DNA from: Bradysia coprophila
Taxonomy: Eukaryota; Arthropoda; Insecta; Diptera; Sciaridae
Length of the DNA stretch: 64,000 bases
Direction: 5' to 3'
Assembly (NCBI RefSeq): GCF_014529535.1
Contig: NW_023503493.1
Location: 20,182,001 to 20,246,000, forward strand
Shown: piece after piece, positions 23,523-35,500 of the stretch
Layout of the letters: each line of letters starts with the position of its first letter
Position numbering within the stretch: the first letter of the stretch is position 1
Position numbers and translations under genes: made by a program
The notes under the pieces: model-generated
Database searches by the model: none
What the model was told of the DNA's origin: nothing
What the model saw: the letters and a program-made list of their open reading frames with translations, nothing else

Positions 23523-25478
23523 GGTGACGGGTATTATCACCGGGGAATTATCCCCCAGACTGAAAAAACTGGAATTTAATTGGAATTATCACCCGGGGAA
23601 TTAACGCCCAGGAATTATCACCCAGATCAATAGGAATTACCACCCGGGGAATTAACGCCCTGGCATTATCACCCAGATCAATTGGAATTATCACACGGGG
23701 AATTAACACCCAGGCATTATCACCCAGCTATGTGAGAATGATTTCCCAGCAGTTTGTAGTTTAGAAATTATTACCCACTGAATTGGGAATTATCACCCAG
23801 GGAATTAACGCCCAGGAATTATCACCCAGCTATCTGGGGAGTCATACTGAATCAATCTAGTTAATTGTGCATCGTCTTAGAAACATGCATCATTAGTCTA
23901 GTTAATTGTGCATCGTCTTAGAGATGCCTATAAGACGATACACATTAGGGTGTAGCCTTTTTTAACCTTTTTTTAATTTTTTAAGGCCTGCGGGTAGGTT
24001 CGATGCAGAATGGTCCACTGAACACGAAAATACGAAAAAAAAAATTTTGAAGTTCGAAGCTCCCATGCGCACCTCTGAAAACCGACTTTTTTGGTCCCAA
24101 AGCCATAGTGAGATTAGTTCTGCCGGCTGTGCGGAAAAATATATCTTAAGTGTATATGATAATTAATCGTAGAGACCGTAACTTCAATTTGGCATACTTA
24201 AAATTTTTTAAAAAATTTGAGTCACCGTTGAACAATTACAAAAAGTGCTCCCGACCATGACTTTTTCAGATTTTTTTTGGATTTAAAGCTTTCTAAAATA
24301 TGTGACTGGAAAGGAATATAGTCGTGTCGTAGCTCATTTTAAAAGGAATTTCAAGAGCTTTCAAACGAATATAGACTCGACGTAAAGATTCACCGGGTTG
24401 CAGATTCGATGACCTTCTAGTGTGTAGAAAATGGTACGAGAAAAATATATTTTTCTAATTTTTCACAGAATTTATGCAAAAACGGTTCTAAATTGTTCTT
24501 AGTATTGCTGGCATTAAGAATGCAGCAATTCTGGGAAGAAATAGCCGACACTAGAAGGTCATCGAATCTGCAACCCGGTGAATCTTTACGTCGAGTCTAT
24601 ATTCGTTTGAAAGCTCTTGAAATTCCCTTTAAAATGAGCTACGACACGACTATATTCCTTTCCAGTCACATATTTTAGAAAGCTTTAAATCCAAAAAAAA
24701 TCTGAAAAAGTCATGGTCGGGAGCACTTTTTGTAATTGTTTAACGGTGACTCAAATTTTTTTAAATTTTTAAGTATGCCAAATTGAAGTTACCGTCTCTA
24801 CGATTTATTATCATATACACTTAAGATATATTTTTCCGCACAGCCGGCAGAACTAATCTCACTATGGCTTTGGGACCAAAAAAGTCGGTTTTCAGAGGTG
24901 CGCATGGGAGCTTCGAACTTCAAAAAAAACTTTTTTCGTATTTTCGTGTTCAGTGGACCATTCTGCATAGAAACTACCCGCAGGCCTTAAAAAATTAAAA
25001 AAAGGTTGCAAAACGCTACACCCTAATACACATTTAACTAGACTAATGGTGCATGCCTCTTAGACGATGCACAATTAACTAGACTAATGGTGCATGCTTC
25101 TTAGACGTAGCACATTTAACTAGACTAATGGTGCATGCCTCTGAGACGATGCAGAAATAACTAAACTAATTAAGCATGACTCCTCAGATAGCTGGGTGAT
25201 AATTCCTGGGCGTTAATTCCCCGGTGATAATTCCCAATTCAGTTGGTAATAGTTTTTAAGCTACAAACTGCTGGGAAATCATTCTCACATAGCTGGGTGA
25301 TAATGCCTGGGTGTTAATTCCCCGGGTGATAATTCCTATTGATCTGGGTGATAATGCCTGGGCGTTAATTCCCCGGGTGGTAATTCCTATTGATCTGGGT
25401 GATAATTCCTGGGCGTTAATTCCCCGGGTGATAATTCCAGTCTGGGGGATAATTCCCCGGGTGATAATACATGTCGCC
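23523..25478. mobile_element. 1.96-kb foldback (FB-like) element with 8-bp target duplication
   Basis: Direct duplication CTTTGCTG at 23515-23522 and 25479-25486 brackets the element. Ends are GGTGACGGGTATTATCACC and (inward from the right) GGCGACATGTATTATCACC. Each arm contains, from the outside in, about 3-4 tandem copies of a roughly 51-bp unit built from GGAATTATCACCCGGGG and GGGGAATTAACGCCCAG, then copies of a unit containing CTAGTTAATTGTGCATCGTC, then about 480 bp of unique near-identical arm. The loop is about 24424-24549. No transposase reading frame; the open frames seen are by-products of the repeats. Structure matches Foldback/Galileo-type non-autonomous elements. Confidence 0.85.
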
Positions 25479-25486
25479 CTTTGCTG

Positions 25487-27442
25487 CTATATCTGCCACG
25501 TTGTTGGATCTCTCACATCCAAACGATTGCGGAGTAATGCATGTGAATCAGATATAGACTTCGCACAAACTGCGAAAGAAGTAAAAGATTTCAGATTTCA
25601 GACTGTTAAATTAAGAGGCATCGAAGCTTTGCTGCAAAGCATACATTAGAGCGGTTTTTAAATACTGGACTTTAGTTTACTTTTGATGATATCTTTCCAT
25701 CAGAATCCTTTTTGAAAAATGTACGACCGCAATCCCGACCACGATTCCCTTTCAACAGATAATACATTTGGTTGCAGCAGTTCAACCGGCTCTGAGAAAC
25801 GTGAACAGTTTATGAATTCGTTAACACAAATGTAGGCTACAATTTTAGCTAAGAACCTGTGCCTCTTAATAATTGTACTTACCACTTATACGCTTACTAT
25901 TTCTAACAGGTTAGAAAGCGAGATGCTTCTGTGTGTGTTAGTTTTTCCCGTAAACTGATAACGGATATTTTGCTTTTATTTCAAGAAATCATTGGAACAA
26001 TTACATATATTCAAATTCAAGTTTTCATCATTCTTGTCTGTTGTTGCCTATCCATCGTGTTAAAATACCAATTTATCAAAACATAAAATTTTAGGGTAGA
26101 CATATACAGACAACTCAACATAATATATTTCATCGACATAATTTTGTCTGCCAATCTGCTACACCACAACCATATATTGATGTGATATGACACATTTCAA
26201 TAAAGCGCAACCAGTATACCAGTATATATAAGTACTTTTGAACAGACAGAATACAAATTAAATCTCGGCCATCATGTTAAGATAGATATAATAACAGCAA
26301 TTGCCAACGTAGCTCAACCGACGATGGTTTCTGTGGGCGCAATGCGTTGAACATTTTTATATCAACATTTCAGTTATACTTTTAATGCTGTCGATAGTGA
26401 ACTTGTGTGTTTTGCGTTTATTCTCTTGCTACTACTTGTGTACGGTGTGGTGTATGTTTGTTTATTTCTTGTTTTATAAACGCCAATAATTATAAATAAT
26501 ATCCGACAAGAGTGATCTAGTGATATATTCATTGAAAACGACCGTAGAAATAAATTGATTTTGAATTCACAATTTCTATCGCTAGAATTATAAGCTGCAT
26601 TCATAGACTGAAGTGGAAGTAGACTTTCATAAGATTGTATTTGTATACTCTGAAGTTTTTGATTCTATTTAAGTCTGACTAGTCATTCCAATGCAATTAA
26701 GAATTATATTACAAAATTTACTCGTTTTTTAATTATCCGCATAGTAAAACCTGCGAGTTTTATATATACTAAACGATTAAACTATAAAAAGTGGAAATAT
26801 CTGCAAATTAATGACGTTCAGATGTTTAGGTAGATTATCGGGTATATAACATTGCTAATCGTATGCGGTAGGCTTGACTTGGAGGGTATCGACTTGATTT
26901 CGAATTCAACTTGGAATCATTGTGTTTCGAAGCAGTGTTCGAAGTGGACGTGTGTTTAAAATTAAAAAATTAAAAATTTTGGTTAGTAAAAATTTCGTTT
27001 TTATATTTTGAAGTTATTATTGTCTTCACTTAAGACCAAACAAGTGTTCAAATTTGTCTGAAAAAAATTTAGCAGAACAGACTTTATAAACAAATAATTA
27101 ATGAAAAGCAACAGCAAACACAAAGACGCAGTATATTATGCTGACTCGTACGAATTGAATTAAAATTTATTTATTCCAACATTTCCAATTCTACATCTTA
27201 ATATTGGACGCGTGCTCACATTTCGTATTTAAATTTATTTCAATTCTTTTCGATTTCATCGTAACGAAACCACTTATTCCAAACATACAATTATTGACTG
27301 TGGGTTTTAGGTTCGTAAATATCACAACTAGTAAATCTGAGGACGAGGTGGACCCGAGTTCAATAGCGACGGGAAATAGTTATTTGTGGCATCGAATGAT
27401 AAATGCTTTTTTACACACTATGAGTAGACAATCCACGTCTTG
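25487..27442. other. Intergenic, nothing recognised
   Basis: AT-rich spacer between the foldback element and the next MITE. A TATATAAG at about 26223 could belong to a distant 5' exon of the CRAL-TRIO gene but nothing else supports it. No coding exon, RNA gene or clear repeat seen. Confidence 0.5.
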
Positions 27443-27600
27443 TGCCTAAAAAAGCATCTATCACAGAGATACAATGTTGTTCTCAAAGTAGCGAACGAAA
27501 GATTTTCTTTTCGTCACTGGTTGAGACAACTTCCTTTTCTCATTTCAGTGACGAAATGTAAAACGTTGTAAAACTCTGTGATGAACGATTTTTTTAGGCA
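27443..27600. repeat. 158-bp inverted-repeat MITE
   Basis: TGCCTAAAAAAGCATCTATC followed by ACAGAG at the left pairs with CTCTGTGAT...TTTTTTTAGGCA at the right. Interior non-coding with a partial second inverted repeat around ACGAAA/TTTCGT. No target duplication identified. Confidence 0.6.
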
Positions 27601-28064
27601 TGCGATGCGTAATTAGCTAACTAAAAAGTTGGGGAAGTTATTAATCAAAAATACTCTATTGCGTCTCGAGGTGTTAAATGTTTTCTTTCTGTTACAATCT
27701 GTTAAATGACCATTAGCTTCTTTTGTTCTTTTTTTTACGAAAGTTTCGATGTGAATTTAGAACATCCTCAGTGCGGTACAAACTTTGTGATAGTGAGCGT
27801 TGAAATTACTCATAAGTTTGCAGAAAACTAAATTACTAGTTGAAATACTTAAATAAATTTAAAGGTGGCTTGTCATCATTGTTCTGCATTTTAATTTTTT
27901 TTTTAAGTTCAAGGATAAAAACGAACTTTTTTTATTGTGATTGCTTATTTGCGTAACAATTGTCGTTTGGGAGCTATGCGATGTTACAAAAAAAGTAATT
28001 CGGAAGCGTTCGATTTTCACGTAGCACAGTGCACAAAGTCTTCAGTTTATTACAGTTTAATGTA

Positions 28065-28361
28065 CAGTTTGTAAACCAAAGGCTTATGCAGAATCAGCAA
28101 CAGCTGATTTTCACCAGCTTATCAAAAAACACATTCTACTTGTATAATGTGCAATCAAAACACATTCTAAACAATGAGTTTACTACAGGCATGCGTATTA
28201 CGTGCGCCCATAGATGACCTTAACGTGTGTATGCAGTGCATACTATGCACAATATGTTGTTTGCCTCTGAATTGTTTTCGATACAAGGATATTATCTTTG
28301 TCGACCAGCTGGAGATGTTCAGCTGTTGCTGATTCTGCATAAGCCTTTGGCTTACAAACTG
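28065..28361. mobile_element. 297-bp MITE flanked by TA
   Basis: TIR of about 42 bp: CAGTTTGTAAACCAAAGGCT then TATGCAGAATCAGCAACAGC on the left, with a nearly perfect reverse complement ending CTTACAAACTG on the right. TA occurs at 28063-28064 and 28362-28363, suggesting a Tc1/mariner-type target. The reading frame at 28029-28217 falls largely within the element and is not a gene. Confidence 0.7.
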
Positions 28362-28363
28362 TA

Positions 28364-31300
28364 GGTTTTTGAACTTTGAAATGAAGAATCTAGGAATCTA
28401 TCCCTACACTGCGCGAGACAATGCCCAGGTTTTTTGATGATTAGGTCTCCTTCATTTCAAAAACATGACATTCGTCAGTGATATTAGTCGCCCAATGACC
28501 TTATTATAATCAGAGTTCATCTGATCTTTGATTTGTACACTGACTGTACTTTGAGTTATAGAACGAATGAATGTTCAGTTTCTCACCAAAGATGTGTTTG
28601 ATAATATAAGAATTGAAAAAATTAAGAGAGGTCAGGTAATCTGATGTTAATTAAAACGTAATTGGTTGAATTATTGTTTACAGTAGATAAAACTTTGTAC
28701 CCAGAATTAATTTTATTACGTTCTGTATCCGGAGATAGCAGAGAATTGACTTTTCTGATGACTATTATAAATACGTATAAATTAATATAAAGTTACAAAT
28801 CCTATCAACAAACAAGATACTCTGGCCTATCATTTCCAATTTATAATCGACATATTGCGCATTCCTTTTAGTAACTAAGAAAACGAGTTTGTGCTAACAG
28901 TGTACGTACATTATATCAAAGTTTTCCTACGATGTTAACCTTCTTGTAAATACGTTTTACGTATATCAGGGAAAATGTGGTTTAAGCTTTTACGCAAATC
29001 CTCCGAAAGCAGTCAGGATATACTCAAATTCTTAATTCCACATTCAAAAGAATATTCTCAATGAGGATTTTCATTTCCTATTATCAACCAAAATATTTGC
29101 ATCTAATGTTGTTGTGGTTCTCAAATATTAATGACACTATTTTATTGTGTTGTTATTTTGGAGAAAATTCGGCACCACAAAAACTCACACATCCTTGATA
29201 TTGACGCTATTATATTTTGCGTTTACCAAATTTATTACTCATAATCGCATGACTATAATTATCATCCATCTATTTTCATTCAAAAAATATATAACAAGCG
29301 GTCAATGCGAGTCAATGTCATGACGTCCGACAGCTTAATTAAAACTAAACAAAAAAAAAACATTGAAAAGATCGTAAAAAATTTCTTCTTTTACTTCCAT
29401 GTTAGGTTTTATTTTATCAGACACCAAATGTTCGATGCAAAGATATTTTAATATCAAAAGGTTCATCGCTCTCGAGTTTTTGGATCTTTTCACACAAACA
29501 ATAATCCCAAAATGGCAATTCAAACTCAATGCCAATAATTAATATAAAAAAAACGTAAACCAACCAGAATCACCAATAGGCCATACGATTTAACTTTTGC
29601 TTTTTAAATGTTATGTTCCGGTCGTTCACTCTGGTTCATTCGAAGATTAATTTTGAATGTAGCAATGATGTTCGAGGAATATAACATAAAACCAAATCTT
29701 TTATTTTTCATTTTTTATTTCATTTTTCGTATATTTATTTATATTTGTTGGCGATAACATGGTCGCTCAGTTTTTCTACTTAATTGTGAATAAAATTCCT
29801 TATAAAATATATTATGGTATAATCGAGGGTATTGCATTACACATTATGGTGCATTTGTTGTCGCAATATATTCAGAATTCTTTGGTTTTCTGATATATAT
29901 ATTGCGTACGCATATAAACTTTTGCTTTTCATTTTGATTTACAGTTGTACATCTAAGAGTTGTTAATTCTTGAAAGTTGTAGATAAACTGCCATACGTAC
30001 TGTGAATTGTGGAGGCCGTCGATAAGCATTTCAATACAGAAAGTGAGTTGGCAGGCTTTCCGTTTCAATTTTATTCGAATGGAACACATTCACTCTGAAA
30101 TGGTTAGTGGGTCAGCACAACTGTCCTGCCTAACTCATTATATGGATTAACTTTTGTAAATGTGGTAACATTATAGAATTGCAAATGACTGATTGTTTTG
30201 GTGGTAAAAAAAATGAAAAACATTCATTGCGGAAAAACTGGTTTCGGCTTTGTGTAGAAGCTTTTCATCGACGTTAGTATTCACGCCGTAAGTGTGCCTA
30301 AAATTTGAATTTCAAGTGAACGAGTCGATGAAAAATTGAACCGAAAAATACATTTCAACGCTTCCTTGTATGAAAATGACGCTGCGTTATGCTTAATTTC
30401 CTCTTACTCCGTTTAGCTAAAACGCGCCTCTTTTTTATTGTTTAAAACGTAAACGGAGCGTAAGCGGCGTAAGAGGAAATCAAGCATTAGAAAGACTTGC
30501 GTGAGAAAGATATTGAATTTCGACCGCACTTACGGCATGAATTCTGTGAAAACGCGAGTTTTTGAACGTTTTAAACTGGTGACCGGAGATCCGATGTTTT
30601 TTAAAAGAAAATACAACAAGTGGTTTCATGTTTACAAACTATAAGGCTATACATAAGGCCGAAATCACACCAGCAATTTTACATTGATGGGATCTACAGC
30701 GCTTTTCTTTATTATCAGATATTTACCTCAAGATAAACATTGGAAAACGGAGCATAATTGTCGATCTCATCAACGCAAAATTGTTTTCGGTCTAAATGAC
30801 GATAAGAAGCTTCCGTACTCCAACTGATTACACCAAGAATTTTACGATCGACTTCTAAGCTACTTTTCAATCGATTTTTTTAAGAAGATCTTAACGATCT
30901 TAACTGTAGCACCTGTAGCCCCTCTTAGTGAAGATGAAGACACCCGCTGAAGCTTACTTAATTATTTTTTTTATTGTGAAAGAACCAAGGAAAAGTTTGC
31001 ATTTCACATATATTTCTCGCGTCGTTATGTGAAGCAGAAGCTACACGCTACAGTATGATTTCACTTGTGAAATGACTGAAACACGATGTGCAAAAATTTG
31101 TTACGATTTTCATTGGCTAATTTTGATTTATAGGACTAAAACATAAAAAGACAAAAAAATTACTTTTACGATTTGATTTTGTAATTCTGCTCGATCGAAT
31201 GAAGGGTGTTACAACTGCATATTTCACGCCTCAGGTGTGCATTTCGATCATAAAACAGAAATTAATTTTTATATTCCATTAATTCTCAATTAGCAAACCG

Positions 31301-32462
31301 TTGCTTTCTCAATTGTTCAATCCTATTATTATCGATAAATGAACAAAAAAAAATAATTTTTCTTTCTTAAGAAATTTATAATTTCTGTGCACTGCGAATG
31401 AACAATACCGCAATTGATTTCCACAGATTATTTCGTTAATTAAATTTGCAATTTTTGGAAAAGTATAATCGCAAATCCAATAAAACTTTAATACACATTT
31501 TATGTTTCCGAACCATGCATTGATGCATTTGGTGTCAAGGCGCCATAATTGTCGTTTATATCACCAATTTTCTTGTAATAAAATAATTTTAATAAAATTA
31601 AAAAAAAATTGTCGAGTTGAATGAATTCAAAGGCTCAGAATGCAGAATGGTTTAACTAGTTTTGCGTAAATGGCACCGACATAACGACATGTAGTTGGTT
31701 TCGCCAAACACGCGGTTTTAAATGAAAATGTTAGGTCTTTTATTAACAGCAATTGTTTGGTTGGGTAGCAGTTTTCAAAGTAGCAATTGCGTGAAATCAA
31801 TTTCCACAAATTGCTGCACTAATGACATGCAAATCGAATTCATATAGTCGATTGTATTTGCATCTGTGCATGAACGATGCATTGACGTTTGGTGTACCAG
31901 TGATGTGTATATTATGTTGGTGATGTGCGAAATAACCGAGTTGTCAACTGTTGTGGCCTAACACTTGTTGTTTTTGGTTGGTGACCTAGGTCTTGTGGTT
32001 AATGATCGGCGGCCTTTTGTGCTAAAATCTTCAAATTCCATCTACTGCTTGAAATTTTATGCAAAACTTCTAAGTATCAGCTTTCGTACTTCCAACCATT
32101 TTCAGTTAAAGTTTGAAGCAACAACTTGATGTATTCACTTCACTGAAAAATGGGCATAGCAAAACCATTTGTATTACAAAACTTTTTGTTTGTGGTGACT
32201 GCGATAGAGGATAGGCGTAAGTGAATCGTATAAAAATTTCCATTTCGTGTGATAAATGATTTCTAAAATAAAAAAATTTCTAAATCCGAAGAAGTATGGC
32301 ATAAGATACGTTTAAAAAACGCCTTTTTCAAAATGACTAAGAATTACGAATTACCAAATGACCCATATCGTTTTCGCACCTTCAAAATAGTTTCTATAAA
32401 AAGACCATTTACGTAAAACTAATAATTTATTCGAATTGTTTCTTTTTTGGCTTTATTTCCAG
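28364..32462. other. Intergenic AT-rich spacer with one hairpin
   Basis: No gene recognised. A nested inverted repeat spans about 30278-30544: ATTCACGCCGTAAGTG on the left against CACTTACGGCATGAAT on the right, with an inner pair TTTCCTCTTACTCCGTTTA / TAAACGGAG...AAGAGGAAA. It is probably a MITE. The segment probably also holds the promoter and first non-coding exon of the CRAL-TRIO gene, because an acceptor (TTTATTTCCAG) ends at 32462. Confidence 0.5.
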
Positions 32463-32503
32463 GTTGTACATTATACATAAGGTGAAATCAAATAGCGTTA
32501 ACC

Positions 32504-35500
32504 ATGGCACAATACATGAAATACGATGACAATAAAGTTCCATACATTCAACTCGGACATTTAGTCATTCGATTAGAAGATGAAGAACCATCGGAGGAGG
32601 TCAAAGAAATTGCTCGAGTTGAATTACGTGAAATACCAGATGTTGTTCAACCTGCTGTAGAGGAAATGAGACAACTAACTTTAGGTGAGTAAACAATCAT
32701 TATTTTTCGGTAGACTTTATAGGTGCCAATTGTTTCAGTAAATATTTGATGTAGAAATTACTAATGAAACCATAATGAGACTTTATGACGTGCTAATTTA
32801 TGTCTTAAGTAAATTATTTGAGTGTGATATTTATCGGCGTGAGACAACAATATAATTCAGTGTCTTTTCGTAAAAAAAGTCTGCAAATTCTCTATAGCTT
32901 TTATCAGTTTGGTAGTTCCGCGTAGATTGCATTATATCGTTACCAACATCGATGCTTCTAGTCTTTTCAGGGTCAATGATAGATACACAACTACGACGTT
33001 TGATATATAATTCAATCATTTCATAGTCAAATATAAAATAGGTAAATTTACATTTAAAAGACAATGAGAATGAGGACAAATCAATGTAAAAATACTGGTG
33101 GTCACTTACTGAAGTGACCTAGTTGCGTATAGGTATAATTAACTCGTTCACAAATTAAAATTGGATTTAAAATTTAATATTTTGGGAGTTACTATGAAAT
33201 AGGCAAAAGACCGAGTAAGCCAAATTAATAGCTAAATTTACATCCTCAACTGGTTTCAATACGATAGTCAATCCGATCATCTCCACGCGACGTTTACTTT
33301 TTATAATATTTTAACTTGTAGGTCTTCGGTATGGTGACATTACAGAACAAGATAGTAGGACACTAAACGTATCATTAAATACTTACGATCTTGTACGTAA
33401 TACATATCAACACATCGATATGAAAGAATGTTCTACGTACAAGTTAAAGCAGTATATTGCGTTAACAGCTCATGGTTTTATGTATACATGAATACAATAT
33501 ATGCAAGCAAAGAACTATGAATCCTCGGAACTTTTGTTTGTATTGTATTCTTAAAAACATAAAAAACATTGTTTAATCACGCATTTAGTAGACCAGTTCA
33601 ATAATCTATACTATCTATTGTTTGTTGAATGATGTCTGAAATTTTTAGATTGCCTTTTTTATTGTTTTTCTTTTAATGAATTAGCTGGTTTCATCATTTA
33701 ATCGACAATGTATAGACATGAAATTCTAAAGATTATTTTAATATATTAGGATGTGAGTGTATATATATGCGGTAACATGAAGTAATGATTCGGTTAGGAA
33801 TGCATGAATCATAGCACTGCTCCTAGCATTAACACAGAAAATATTGTGTGGCTGATGGTATAAGGGTTTGCATTTCTTTCGTTCAGGCAGGAGTTGCGCT
33901 TTCTTGTTGTAAGTTAAAGCACACAACACATGCAAGTATACATGTATCAAAATTTGGAAGTCTTTTGATGTCTGAATAACGAGTGTTAATACTAGGAGCA
34001 GCTGTATTACTTGTAGTACCCTCTTATCGCGAGACCTCTTGTATACATTACTTTCCAATACGACAAATTAGGGAAACGATCATTCTTGTGTGAAATTTAT
34101 CGTTTCGAGGCGAACTCGGTGAGTTAACCTAATTAATTCAAGTGTTAGTAACACAAAAATTTATCATTCCCAAAAAATATTTGATAATTGTTTTCCAAAT
34201 AGACGGACGCATTTCTCTCTGCAAAGCCTAAAGACTGTATTATTGCGTTTTCCATGAACACCGAAATTAACGAAACGGTTAAGCAATACAAGTTTGTTTC
34301 TTTGCATCGTTTTGTGTCGCCCCGGCAACACATAGGTATTTATTACGTCAAACATAATTTCACTTTTCTCTGTTTTTCTCAATAAGATTTGGATTTATTG
34401 TCGCGCAGATGAAGGTTAACGAACAGGTTTTCAAGGTTTTGTTGTGCGTGTTCGTTTCTGCTAATAATAGTAATAATAATAAAAGCTTTAAGGCATCGCT
34501 TAATTCGTTCATCTTATTTATGTGCTCCTATTCGTGTTCTAAACAGCTTCGTGATCTATGACACCGTTTAGCTTTATAGTGAAATAATAGACGATCAGAG
34601 GTGATAATTGATGAGCAATTAATCAATTTTTTATGAAAACTGGATATAATTTCTGATCCGGTAATCATATCCATAACTGAAGAATTATTACATGTAATTC
34701 ATCTAAAAAAAACCATTTCAATGATTCATCGACATTTTAAGCTCGTTTTTGCAATTTTTTTTTTTTTTTCTACATTTTTCCGAGGTAAACAACCGCTTTT
34801 CAATGATATGCTTGGATACAAAAATTCTTTCGTAAGTCCATATGTCGATCTACCTGCATAGTAATTACGAGTGTCATCAGTTCACTCTGAAAAACTTTTG
34901 CAGATTCTCTGCGGTCATTTTTATTTAAATGTCAAGCGAGTTAATACAGTATCTCGAAACCACAGGCGAATGATACGTTACTGAGTACTTGAGTGCATCA
35001 GTAAAAAGTAGAATTCCATTTTACAGTTAACTACAACTGAATATACAAAACAAGTCATTGACTGCAGCCCGTATAAAAATTATTGATATGTGACTTGTCG
35101 ATACAGTATGTGTTAACCATAGATAAAACAATAACTTAACCATGAAGTTCATATTTTTAATGAATGGCATTTTTTGCAGACAAAGGTCACTGAAAATTGA
35201 AAATATGAGTAACGAAAGTGTAAAATGGTCTCGAAAATGGTGAAAAAAGTTTATTGAAAATTGTTGTTGTAGCTGTCTAGATTAGTGATAGGTCTGTCGA
35301 ACTCTTTTTAGACTGAAACTAAAACTCTCCCACAATTTATTGATAAAATGTTTACAAAATCAGTAGTCTCCGATTGCGTCAGTATTTTCTGTTTAGAATT
35401 CTCAATGCGGTCTGATTGTGGTTCAAGTGAATGTTACATAAGGCGAGACCTTCTTTTTATATTATACTACCGTCGACATTGAATCGATGTAATAAACTTC

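Noticed and set aside
24493..24678. 61-codon plus-strand frame in the foldback element
   Set aside because: It spans the loop and the right arm, which is mirrored in the left arm; non-coding repeat.
25311..25649. 112-codon frame with repeating PRVIIPIDLGDN
   Set aside because: A translation of the 51-bp tandem repeat units, not a protein.
26223..26230. TATATAAG as promoter of the CRAL-TRIO gene
   Set aside because: More than 6 kb from the coding start, with no identifiable first exon or donor; TATA-like strings are common in this AT-rich spacer.
33318..33480. Possible extra CRAL-TRIO exon after a CTTGTAG acceptor
   Set aside because: Exons 1 and 2 already join in phase with family-like sequence, and this segment has stops and no homology.
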